Assembly: GCA_020627535.1 (NCBI GenBank)
Contig: JAHDGU010000015.1
Coordinates: forward strand, 23,658-87,657
Direction of reading: 5' to 3'
DNA from: Saprospiraceae bacterium
GTDB taxonomy: Bacteria > Bacteroidota > Bacteroidia > Chitinophagales > Saprospiraceae
Length of the DNA stretch: 64,000 nucleotides
The position numbers and the translations under genes are program-made. The notes beneath the pieces are model-generated. The model saw only the letters and a list, made by a program, of their open reading frames with translations, did not search any database and was not told the origin of the DNA. Positions 17,514 through 25,871 of the stretch are shown here, piece after piece (positions within the stretch are counted from its first letter, which is position 1; each line of letters starts with the position of its first letter).

Positions 17514-18733
17514 TGGGTCTTGGGAAGTGTGACGGTGAAGGTAGTTCCTTGGCTCTCTTTACTACGAAAAGTGATGCTGCCCTCGAGCATCTCGACATAG
17601 CGCTTGACGATATGAAGTCCTAGTCCGGTCCCTTTGATATTTTCGACATTTTGTGCTCGGAAAAATCTAGAGAACAAGTGCTTTTGATCTTGAAGAGGAA
17701 TCCCAAGGCCATCATCGATCACATGGATCACCACTTGATCTGCTTGATCTTCCATCTGGATCTTGACCGTGCCTTCAGACCGGCCATATTTGATGGCATT
17801 GGAGACGAGGTTGAAAAATATGTTTTTCAAGATTCGAGGATCAGAGTCTATGCGGTAGCTGTTCGGGCCATCGAGACTGATGTTGATGCCTCTAGTATCC
17901 AAGGCCTTCATCTCTTCGAGTAGCTCTAGGAGGAGTTTTGACAGGTCAATTGACTCTGTGTTTGCCGAGATCTTACCTTCTTCTAGCTTGCTGAGAGATA
18001 GAAAGTCATTGAGGATTCCTGTGAGATTGTCCACAGCACTCTTGATCCTACTGATGTGTTTTTCCCGATTGGCTTGCTGTGCCTCGGTAGGGTACTTGGA
18101 TATCAGTGCTGCACTTGACAGGATGGTACTGAGCGGCGTACGAAACTCGTGCGAGGCCATCGAGACGAATCTACTTTTCAATTCGCTCAGCTCTTTTTCT
18201 TTTTGCAGACTCGCTGTCAGCTCTTTCTCACTTTTCTTGAGCGCAGCGTTAGTTGCGAGTAGTCTATTGACTACACTTTCGAGCTCATCAGTTCTCTCCT
18301 GGACCTTTTTTTCAAGCGATGCATTGACTTGCTCGAGTTTTTCTCGACCTTCTACGATCTCCGAGATATCATGGACTACACCTGTAAATATGACACGATC
18401 ATTGAGGAAGACCTCACTCACTGCTAGTCGAAAAGGGAATACGGTGCCGTCTTTTCTCTTGCCCTCAACATTGCGACCGATGCCGATGATCTTGGGTACC
18501 CTGGTTGTCACATAATTATTGATGTACTGATCATGCTGGCGTGCATCATCGATCGGCATGAGCATCTTGACATTTTGCCCGATCAGTTCAGACTCATCAT
18601 AGCCAAAGAGGCTTGAGGCAGCCTTATTGAGACTTTCGATTTCGCCTCTTGCATTGATGGTGATGATGCCGTCAATGGCCATCTCTATGACGGCCTGTAG
18701 CCTCGAGGCGATATCTGCGTAGTCGGTACTCAT
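17510..18733 (-). CDS. fixL: FixL-like heme-PAS oxygen-sensing histidine kinase
   Basis: 407-residue soluble kinase. PAS domain about 8-127, coiled coil about 130-185, HisKA with phospho-acceptor H195 in ASHEFRTPLS, then HATPase with N box NIFFNLVSNAIKYG and G boxes DDGLGIP and GTGLGLHI. The PAS domain matches rhizobial FixL around the heme: RQHDQYINNY gives H67 for the proximal ligand (H200 in Bradyrhizobium FixL) and KIIGIGRNVEGKRKDG gives R87 for the distal O2-contacting Arg (R220), with the same spacing of 20. This part is seen in the sequence; heme binding is inferred. A FixK-type box lies 3 bases upstream of the start, suggesting autoregulation. Confidence 0.88.
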   Translation of the reverse strand: MSTDYADIASRLQAVIEMAIDGIITINARGEIESLNKAASSLFGYDESELIGQNVKMLMPIDDARQHDQYINNYVTTRVPKIIGIGRNVEGKRKDGTVFPFRLAVSEVFLNDRVIFTGVVHDISEIVEGREKLEQVNASLEKKVQERTDELESVVNRLLATNAALKKSEKELTASLQKEKELSELKSRFVSMASHEFRTPLSTILSSAALISKYPTEAQQANREKHISRIKSAVDNLTGILNDFLSLSKLEEGKISANTESIDLSKLLLELLEEMKALDTRGINISLDGPNSYRIDSDPRILKNIFFNLVSNAIKYGRSEGTVKIQMEDQADQVVIHVIDDGLGIPLQDQKHLFSRFFRAQNVENIKGTGLGLHIVKRYVEMLEGSITFRSKESQGTTFTVTLPKTQ

Positions 18734-18736
18734 GGA

Positions 18737-18750
18737 TTGATAGGAATCAT
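18737..18750. promoter_or_regulatory. FixK/FNR-type box between fixL-like and universal stress genes
   Basis: TTGAT-AGGA-ATCAT, 9 of 10 consensus positions. It is 95 bases before the divergent stress-protein gene, the head of the cco remnant operon, and 3 bases before the kinase start, where it would more likely repress or act on an internal promoter. Confidence 0.65.
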
Positions 18751-18844
18751 CCTATTCGATGATTACGGTCATGTGATTCAAAGATACTGGCCTCTAGTTT
18801 TGATCCCAAGGACTGAATTTAACCACGCATAAAGATTATCCACT

Positions 18845-19918
18845 ATGGCTTCATTGAAAGTATTTGGCATGCCATCTATCAATCATAAGATGTATATCAC
18901 TGAACTCACCAAGGAGATCAATAAGACCAAGGTAGAGGTCGATATACAAGAGATAGATGATATAAATGAGATGATGAAGGCGCAGATCAGCTCTATCCCT
19001 TCCATCCTATTTGACAATGGGCTGGTGATGAGCAAGGACACTGGACAGGATCTAACGGATTTTTTTAGATCTGTGGGCACTACAGTGAGGGATCTTTATC
19101 CGGCTGTCGCCAAAAAGAAAGTTCTAGTCGGTGTAGACTATTCGGCCGCCTCAGACCATGTGCTTCAAGCAATTAGCCACTTTTTGGACAGAAAGTCATG
19201 CAGTTTTCACTTTTTTCACGCAGTGAGACCTTATCCGTCTGTTTATGACGCTACTGTTGTCGATATGTCGCCAGACCTCGATCAAGCCAAGTCAGTCATA
19301 GAATTCAAAGTGCAACGATATTGTGAAGGTGTGGATTCTGAGTGCGAAGTAGTAAGTGGATTTGCCACGGATGAGATCATCTCTAGGTCAAAAGACTATG
19401 ACCTCATAATCCTCGGTACCACAGGTGCTGGACAGAAGGGTGAAGTTGCATTCACACTCGGCTCAGTATCGCGCAACGTCGCCATAAATGCCAAGTGCCC
19501 CGTACTCTTGATTCCGCAAGACTGGCAGATTAAGGATCTTCAGAGAGTATTGATGGCTGAGGGAATGGAGGATAAGGCATTTGAATCTACCAGCTGGATG
19601 CTAGACCAGGACAAGATTGACTTGACGCGCATTCATGTGGCTCAAGAATTTGATTACAATCTGGTTTTTGATGCAACAGTTCTAGTCACCCAGAGATCGA
19701 TTCCAGATGCCCTGCTAGAAGAGGCGCGAGTCCGCCAGAGTGATCTGGTAGTCCTCAAGAAGACCAAGAAGAACCTGATCAAGAAGTGGATCGAGGGCAG
19801 TACCACCAATCAAGTGCTGAGAGATGCAGCTGTACCGATCCTTGTACTCCATCAGATCAAGTCCTGCAGATGCGGTGGCGAATGCAAAAAGTCGCCTGAG
19901 CATAGATGTCACCACTAG
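18845..19918 (+). CDS. Cys-less thioredoxin-like domain fused to universal stress protein domains, Cys/His tail
   Basis: 357 residues. Residues 1-75 look like the small thioredoxin/Mth895 fold (LKVFGMPSINHKM, then SSIPSILFDNGLVM), but the usual CxxC after the first strand is SxxH, so no redox cysteines remain. Residues 90-205 are a UspA domain with KVLVGVDYS at the start and GTTGAG...LGSVS as nucleotide-binding loop. A second, weaker Usp domain runs to about 340 and lacks the glycine motif. The last 17 residues carry four Cys and three His (CRCGGEC...RCHH), a likely metal site. It lies 24 bases before ccoI and behind a FixK-type box, so it may help oxidase metal supply or low-oxygen survival; this is inference. 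Confidence 0.8.
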   Translation: MASLKVFGMPSINHKMYITELTKEINKTKVEVDIQEIDDINEMMKAQISSIPSILFDNGLVMSKDTGQDLTDFFRSVGTTVRDLYPAVAKKKVLVGVDYSAASDHVLQAISHFLDRKSCSFHFFHAVRPYPSVYDATVVDMSPDLDQAKSVIEFKVQRYCEGVDSECEVVSGFATDEIISRSKDYDLIILGTTGAGQKGEVAFTLGSVSRNVAINAKCPVLLIPQDWQIKDLQRVLMAEGMEDKAFESTSWMLDQDKIDLTRIHVAQEFDYNLVFDATVLVTQRSIPDALLEEARVRQSDLVVLKKTKKNLIKKWIEGSTTNQVLRDAAVPILVLHQIKSCRCGGECKKSPEHRCHH

Positions 19919-19942
19919 ACATCCCAGGCCAAGTGACGATCT

Positions 19943-21503
19943 ATGGCTAGTATCGATATAATCTCCCAAGACACTGCCCTGGCGAGCCAGGACCTAGCGA
20001 CTTGTTCTTACTGCAAAGAGAGCTGTGTAGACACAGATATCATTGTCGGAGAAGAGCATTTTTGCTGTCATGGCTGTCAGTCGGTATGGGAGATTCTCCA
20101 TGAGAGCGATCTAGCGTCATTTTATACCTTGCTCGAGGATCGTCCAGGCTCTATGAGATGGAAAAAGTCAAGTGACTTTGACTTTTTGATGGATCCCGCC
20201 ATCGAGGATCGACTGGTCAAATTTGGTACCTCAGAGCAAGCCACACTCTTTTTGGACCTTCCGCAGATACACTGTGTAGCCTGTGTGTGGTTGCTCGAGA
20301 GACTACCCAAGCTTTTGCCAGGAGTGCAATACTGTCGTGTAGATTTCGGCAAGAAGCGCGCGCGGATCGGCTACAGCAGACTTGAGACCAGTCTCTATGA
20401 CATTGCACTGCTTCTAGACAAGATCGGCTACAAGGCAAGCTTCGCACATGAAAATATACAGGACGATCACCAAGCACAGAAACCGGTCAATCGCCGTCTC
20501 GTCTACCAAATAGGACTAGCAGGATTTTGCTTTGGGAATACCATGTTGCTCAGTTTTCCAGATTATCTTGGATATGAGGCCAATGATGCCTTTCGATACC
20601 TTGTTCTCGGCAAAATCGCCTTGGCTGCACCTGTTGTATTTTATTCTGCAGGGGATTTTCTCAAGGAAGCTTACAGATCTATCAGGTATAGGAATATCAG
20701 TCTGGATGTGCCGATCGCAATAGGACTCATGGCCTTGTTCACCCAGAGCTGTGTGGAGCTTATTACCGGTAGTGGTCCTGGCTATTTTGATAGCATGATC
20801 GGCTTTGTTTTTTTCTTGCTGATCGGTAGATGGTTTCAACAAAAGACCTACAGCCACATCAGATTTGATAGAGATTACAGCTCGTTTTTCCCGATCTCAG
20901 TCTTGAGACGCAGTGAGGAAGACTGGAGCAATGTGACTCTTGCAGAGCTGCGTGTGGGAGACGAGATACTCGTCAAGCAGGACCAGGTCGTTCCTTGTGA
21001 TGGCTATCTGACCAGCGAGCAGACCAAGATTGATTTTAGCTTTGTCACTGGGGAGTCTGATCCGATCTATATCCGACGAGGTTAAGAGCTCAAGGCTGGT
21101 GGTAAGATCCTCTCGAGTCCTGCGACTCTCAGAGTGGCCCGTACGGTAACGCAGAGTGATCTCACCCAGCTATGGACTAGCAATGGCAATAGTGACAAGC
21201 GATACGTCAAGTTGCTTGATGAAATCGGGAAGTACTTTACCATCGGCATCGTATTGATTGCCTCAGGCACGCTAGCCTATTGGTGGCAGATCAGCGATCG
21301 AGCCGCACTGCAAAATTTTATCAGTGTGTTGATCATCGCTTGCCCTTGTGTGCTGGCGCTATCGATACCCTTTGTCTATGGTACCGCTATGCGTCTGCTG
21401 CAGAAAGAGAAGATCTACACGCGTGATACCAATAGCCTGCTAAAGCTGAGCGAAATAGACCATGTCGTATTTGACAAGACTGGTACGCTCACCGATCATC
21501 CAG
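19943..21503 (+). pseudogene. ccoI: cbb3 oxidase copper-exporting P-type ATPase CcoI/FixI, truncated and interrupted
   Basis: CcoI moves copper for assembly of cbb3 cytochrome oxidase. Visible parts: the N-terminal Cys region (HFCCHGC, 40-45), a heavy-metal domain with C111-V-A-C114, membrane helices, the TGES loop, the CPC motif in IIACPCVLAL near residue 467, and the phosphorylation motif DKTGT at D511. Two lesions are seen. Codon 381 is TAA (21083-21085), where relatives have Glu or Asp before the KAGG segment; one G-to-T change from GAA would explain it. Just after DKTGTLTD the homology ends near 21500 and CcoG sequence begins; the nucleotide-binding half with GDGxND is missing. As written the gene cannot make a working pump. 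Confidence 0.85.
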
Positions 21504-22049
21504 CTAGAATGCATCAACTGTACTGCCTGTATGGATGCCTGTGACAATGTCATGGAAAAGATCAATAGACCACTAGGTCTGATCAGAGTAGACAGCCTTG
21601 AGGGAATCACTTCAGGAACTAGATCAGTGATCAATACCAGATCGATTGCCTATCTGGCTTTGTTCTTGGCGCTGATCGGACTAGAAGGCTTTCTCTTTGC
21701 TGTGAGAGGTGATGTCGAAGCGCTTCTATTGCGTACACCAGGTATGCTCTATCATGAGAATAGACCTGGCATCATCTCCAACCTATACAATTATCAGATC
21801 GACAACAAGACAAAAGAAGAGCTCGAAGTGAGATTTGTCATCGAAGGATTTGAGACTGCGGAGATTGAATATATCGGACAGGCTCCTACATTGATGCCCA
21901 GTCAAGAGGCTGAGGGTCTACTCTTCATACATATACCCAGAGAGGATCTCACTGAGCGCTCTCTTAAACTCAGGGTAAAAGCCATCAAGGGCGAACGAGT
22001 TCTTGATGAGCTCAGCACTACATTTTTCTCACCTGTATCAAACGAATAA
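21498..22049 (+). pseudogene. ccoG: C-terminal remnant of cbb3 accessory ferredoxin protein CcoG/FixG
   Basis: CcoG is a membrane Fe-S protein that reduces copper for cbb3 assembly. Only the last third is present: homology begins at about IQLECINCTACMDACDNVM, the second ferredoxin cluster with its CxxCxxC, then one TM helix (IAYLALFLALIGLEGFLFAV) and the periplasmic immunoglobulin-like domain that ends the family. The N-terminal membrane part and the first cluster are absent. The open frame begins at 21462 but the first dozen codons belong to ccoI read in another frame. The next gene, ccoH, starts 3 bases after the stop, as in intact operons. Confidence 0.85.
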
Positions 22050-22052
22050 GAT

Positions 22053-22490
22053 ATGAACTGGGGACATTCACTACTTGGATTTTTTATTTTATACATCAGT
22101 TTTTTGGTCTTTGTCGTATTCCAATCTCGCAAAGTGGACCACTCGCTGGTGATGGATAACTACTATGCGCACGATCTACAATATCAGCAGCGGTATGACC
22201 AGATTTATGCCAGAGGTGCACTCAAGCATGATCTTGAGTTTGTCAGTGAGCGAAGCAGTTCGCTCTTGACCCTTGACTATGGTCCTGAGCATGGAGACAT
22301 CGAGATGACGCTCAGCTTTTATCGTGCTATGGACAAGTCCATGGATCGAAGCACTACTTACACTCTACAGGCGGATGAGTGCTGCGTGCAGCACAGCACT
22401 GAGAGGCTTCAAGCTGGACTATGGACCGTAGAGGTGGAGTGGACAGAGGGCAATGTGAGCTACTACAAAAAAGATCAGATCACACTTTAG
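22053..22490 (+). CDS. ccoH: cbb3 oxidase assembly protein CcoH/FixH
   Basis: 145-residue single-pass membrane protein needed for assembly or stability of cbb3 oxidase. An N-terminal TM helix (LLGFFILYISFLVFVVF) is followed by VDHSLVMDNYYAHDLQYQQRYDQ, the FixH signature, and a periplasmic beta domain ending WTVEVEWTEGNVSYYKK. It appears intact and is close to both neighbours: 3 bases from the ccoG remnant and 11 bases before the safE-like gene. With the oxidase genes missing from this stretch, its role here depends on whether another cco operon exists. Confidence 0.88.
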   Translation: MNWGHSLLGFFILYISFLVFVVFQSRKVDHSLVMDNYYAHDLQYQQRYDQIYARGALKHDLEFVSERSSSLLTLDYGPEHGDIEMTLSFYRAMDKSMDRSTTYTLQADECCVQHSTERLQAGLWTVEVEWTEGNVSYYKKDQITL

Positions 22491-22501
22491 GTCATAGGAG
22501 G

Positions 22502-23206
22502 ATGATTGGCGTTTGTTTTTTGATGGGACTATTGGGAAGTGCGCACTGCCTAGGTATGTGCGGAGCACTTGCATTTGGTGTATCGTCACTGCCTGTATAT
22601 GGCATGAGACAGCAGCTATCACGAGCAGCTATCTATAATTCTGGTCGCGTGTTGTCTTATGCTGGGCTCGGTCTGCTGGTCGGTACACTAGCAGATGCTG
22701 CGATATGGCATGAGTGGCAGACATCCCTTTCATTTGTCATGGGAGGCTTTTTGATTGTATTATCTCTACTTTCCCTTGACCTTGAAAAGCTCTTACATCG
22801 CTCTTCGTGGGTTACAAGTTACTACAAGCAAGTACAGAGCTTCATCGGGTCGGCCCTCAAGACCAGAGCCGCGCAGTTTCCGCTGGCAGTAGGTGGTCTC
22901 AATGGGCTTCTGCCCTGCGGTATGGTATATCTGGCGCTGGCAGCAGGAGTGTCGACGGCATCTGCGATGAAGTCTGCGCTCTGTATGACAGCATTTGGCC
23001 TAGGGACTTTCCCACTCATGTTTTTGTTGATGATCATTCCTACTCGTCATCCTATGTTTAGATCTATCAGACGGGTGACCAGTAGGATCTTGCCATTTTG
23101 CCAAGCTGGCCTAGGGATATATCTGATCTACAGAGGAATCAGTGCGTCGGCTCCGGTGACACTTAATTACTGGATTGCCATCTTGAATCCCACCATGTGT
23201 CATTGA
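22502..23206 (+). CDS. SafE/DsbD-type six-TM membrane protein (cco operon end)
   Basis: 234-residue polytopic membrane protein of the DsbD_2/UreH-like (sulfite exporter TauE/SafE-like) family. Two half-repeats carry the diagnostic motifs GLLGSAHCLGMCGALAFG near the N-terminus and GLLPCGMVYLALAAG in the middle. Genes of this family regularly close cco clusters in Bacteroidota and are thought to handle copper or thiols. The ATG at 22502 is preceded by TAGGAGG; a longer frame from 22421 overlaps ccoH and is not a credible N-terminus. Confidence 0.82.
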   Translation: MIGVCFLMGLLGSAHCLGMCGALAFGVSSLPVYGMRQQLSRAAIYNSGRVLSYAGLGLLVGTLADAAIWHEWQTSLSFVMGGFLIVLSLLSLDLEKLLHRSSWVTSYYKQVQSFIGSALKTRAAQFPLAVGGLNGLLPCGMVYLALAAGVSTASAMKSALCMTAFGLGTFPLMFLLMIIPTRHPMFRSIRRVTSRILPFCQAGLGIYLIYRGISASAPVTLNYWIAILNPTMCH

Positions 23207-23215
23207 TACGGAATA

Positions 23216-23833
23216 CTACCACTTAGGACAGTGGCAACCGCTATCCCAATTGGGCTTGTAAAAGAGTCCGATTCCGACGAAGAAGTTATCTACACCGCCA
23301 TTGGGCGTCTGGAGTCCTGCATTGGACATGTGTCGAAATCGTCCTTCAATACCCACATCTAGCTTGGACTCTGGTAGAGGGATAAAAAATCCCACACCGA
23401 TATTGTCCGAAAAGATGAATCCATCAGCCTGTAGACTTGTCTCCGCACTCATATAGTGTGGTCCAGCACCGATGAAGGCATATCCCCAGAGCTTGTCTAG
23501 GGTCAGCCAGTCAAATCGAACTCCGAGATTAAGACCTGCATCAAAGGCACTTGTGGTTTGAAGCTCTGGATCTGTAGGGCTCAGACTCACCATCGCGAGC
23601 TGTGGCTCTGCATAGAAACTCAGTCTCCTCCAGAAGCTATGATAAAACGGTGCATAGCTGCCATACAAGCGCAATAGATTTGCCCGATACTCTACATTTT
23701 CCGGAAGGACCTCGGCATAGACAGGGTAGGAATATCCAGCGCCAATCCACACAGGTTTCACTTTCCTCTGTGCTTCGAGCTCTTGGATGCCAAAGCTCAT
23801 GATGATGAGGAGTGCTAGTGCTCTTAGTTTCAT
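23216..23833 (-). CDS. PagL-like lipid A deacylase / acyloxyacyl hydrolase family barrel
   Basis: About 206 residues with signal peptide MKLRALALLIIMSFGIQELEAQ (start 23833; 23839 also possible; the frame extends to 23971 but would overlap the divergent gene). The barrel ends with the family motif FRHMSNAGLQTPNGG, where His and Ser are the catalytic pair in PagL, which removes the 3-O acyl chain of lipid A in the outer membrane. The gene is divergent from the cNMP/CBS protein. Function is assigned by motif and barrel pattern only. Confidence 0.75.
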   Translation of the reverse strand: MKLRALALLIIMSFGIQELEAQRKVKPVWIGAGYSYPVYAEVLPENVEYRANLLRLYGSYAPFYHSFWRRLSFYAEPQLAMVSLSPTDPELQTTSAFDAGLNLGVRFDWLTLDKLWGYAFIGAGPHYMSAETSLQADGFIFSDNIGVGFFIPLPESKLDVGIEGRFRHMSNAGLQTPNGGVDNFFVGIGLFYKPNWDSGCHCPKW

Positions 23834-23978
23834 ATGCATTTCAACGATTTGGTGAGGTTTTTCTTGCACCATCTGTGTGCTTGTAAGAGTCTTGATGATC
23901 TCGGATAGTTGTATATGACATGTGAGAAAATCAATCTTTGTGTTTGAAGCATTGAATCGAAAAGGCTTCATCCGCTAC

Positions 23979-25871
23979 ATGAAGATAGAGCAGTCCATCA
24001 TTCGTAGAGTCCAGCAATTTTTGGCTGGTATAGAGCCCTTCAGATATTTCTCCGAAGAGGACCTCTTGACCCTTTGCCAAAAGACCGTAGTCTCGGTATA
24101 CTATAAGGATGAAATGATCTTTCGCCGAGATGAGCATGCTGCAGAGCATTTTTATCTGGTGCGCAAAGGCGCAGTAGAGATTCTGGAGCAGAGGGACAAT
24201 GTTTATCGTCTTGTAGATAGATGTGGTGAGGCAGATATCTTTGGCATACGCCCTACGATGGCAAATACATCTTATCTCTATGATGCGAGATGTCAGGAAA
24301 GTACGATCATCTATGAGATCCCTGTAGAGCAATTCAAGCTCACTTATCGAAATTATCCACGGGCAGTGGACTTTGTTGTACAGCGATTTGCTGCCGGTAG
24401 GACTTTTCGGGATGCCTATGAGCCTGTGCTAGAAGAGATTCAAGTCCTTCAGGGAAAGACAGTCATGATCAATCCTGAGCGCAAGAGTTCTCTTGTTTCT
24501 ATCACGAAGGAGAGTACTGTGGCAGAAGCAGCTCGACTCATGGATGATCATAAGGTCTCATGCGTCATCGTCGTCAATGATGATGGTCACCCTATAGGCA
24601 TACTGACAGATCGAGACATGCGTCGAATGGTCGCCCTCGAGCTGAGCAGTTCTGCATCCGTACAGGATCATATGAGTTCACCTGTTTACTGTATCGAGCC
24701 ACGGAGTGATCTACTCAGCGTCCAGCTCGAGATGGTGAGGCACAGCATTAAGCAGATTTGCGTGACGGAGGATGGCACATCGAGGTCTCCAGCAATCAAT
24801 GTCGTCAGTCAATACGATGTGCTATACGCCAAGGCATCTGATCCGCTCGTTACGATGCGCCGAATTATCAGAGCTAGGAACACGGTTGAACTCAAGGCGA
24901 TAAGAGATCAGATTGACCGCAGTCTGGCGGAGTTTGCCAATCACGAGGACCAGAGTCGGCTATACCTATCATTGATCAATCAACTCAATGCTCAAATCTG
25001 GGTGCGCTGTTGTGAGTTGACCCTAGAAGAGTACAATGAGAGTGCGGCAATGAAAATTGATAAGGAGCAATTTTGCTTCTTCTCCATGGGGAGCGTGGCT
25101 CGTCGAGAGCAACTTACCCGGACGGATCAGGATCATGGTATTGTCTACCTCGAGAGTCAAGAGAGCAGACAGACGCATTATATGGCTTTCGCCAAAATTC
25201 TAGTTGAGCACTTGAGTGAACTTGGCTACCTCAAGTGTAGTGCAGAAATGATGTCAAGCAATCCAGACTGGTGTCTATCAGTAAGCGAGATGAAGGAGCG
25301 GATATCTTCTTGGTTTCTGCGTCCAGAACCGCAGGCGCTCCTAGATTCCAGCACGTTCTTGGATTTTCGTGTCGAGTTTGGCAATCAAGATTTGTCTTCT
25401 GGGCTTGTGCAACATATTCGTGATTTGTATCAGCGCAATCCGCTGTATTACAATCTCTTAGCGGAGCAGACAGTCAAGACAGCACCGCCATTGTCATTTT
25501 TCCGAAAATTTATCGTCGAGAAAAATGGAGATCATGCAGAGCGATTTGATATCAAAGGAAGGGCCATTGCGCCGCTCATTGATGCAGTGAGAGTGTTGGC
25601 CATTGATACGGGATTTTTTAAAAGTTCCAATACACTTGACCGCTTGGATCATTTGGCAACAGCCATACCAGAACAAGCTTTGCTATTCAGGGATTGCCAA
25701 GAATCCTTGCTCCATATGATGCGCCTGAGACTTGAGAGGTCACTCCTCACAGAAAATGGAAGATGGATCGATCCCAAGGCTATTCCCAAGATTGATCGAT
25801 TGAGACTTCGCCGTGCTTTCAAGTCCACACAGAGATTACAGGAGTTGTTGAGTCAGAGATATGCTTCGTGA
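23979..25871 (+). CDS. cNMP-binding, CBS-pair and DUF294 nucleotidyltransferase protein
   Basis: About 630 residues from the ATG at 23979; a GTG at 23922 gives an unlikely extension. Order: cyclic-nucleotide-like beta-roll (residues 15-130), CBS pair (about 160-285, with ESTVAEAARLMDDHKVSCVIVV and GILTDRDMRRM), then a DUF294-type nucleotidyltransferase with the signature GSVARREQLTRTDQDHGIV near 385-405, and a C-terminal helical DUF294_C domain. Such proteins probably transfer nucleotidyl groups in response to metabolites, by analogy with GlnD; the target is unknown. The exonuclease gene overlaps its last 11 bases. Confidence 0.85.
   Translation: MKIEQSIIRRVQQFLAGIEPFRYFSEEDLLTLCQKTVVSVYYKDEMIFRRDEHAAEHFYLVRKGAVEILEQRDNVYRLVDRCGEADIFGIRPTMANTSYLYDARCQESTIIYEIPVEQFKLTYRNYPRAVDFVVQRFAAGRTFRDAYEPVLEEIQVLQGKTVMINPERKSSLVSITKESTVAEAARLMDDHKVSCVIVVNDDGHPIGILTDRDMRRMVALELSSSASVQDHMSSPVYCIEPRSDLLSVQLEMVRHSIKQICVTEDGTSRSPAINVVSQYDVLYAKASDPLVTMRRIIRARNTVELKAIRDQIDRSLAEFANHEDQSRLYLSLINQLNAQIWVRCCELTLEEYNESAAMKIDKEQFCFFSMGSVARREQLTRTDQDHGIVYLESQESRQTHYMAFAKILVEHLSELGYLKCSAEMMSSNPDWCLSVSEMKERISSWFLRPEPQALLDSSTFLDFRVEFGNQDLSSGLVQHIRDLYQRNPLYYNLLAEQTVKTAPPLSFFRKFIVEKNGDHAERFDIKGRAIAPLIDAVRVLAIDTGFFKSSNTLDRLDHLATAIPEQALLFRDCQESLLHMMRLRLERSLLTENGRWIDPKAIPKIDRLRLRRAFKSTQRLQELLSQRYAS
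25184..25197 (+). repeat. Hairpin word 5: GGC-TTTC-GCC-AAAA
   Basis: Inside the DUF294 gene, read as Ala-Phe-Ala-Lys. Confidence 0.6.

Noticed and set aside
17880..18515. Ser/Leu-rich 211-codon frame opposite the kinase gene
   Set aside because: Antisense shadow; the kinase motifs on the other strand are unmistakable.
22421..22501. N-terminal extension of the SafE-like protein
   Set aside because: Overlaps ccoH by 70 bases and is hydrophilic; the ATG at 22502 has a strong ribosome-binding sequence.
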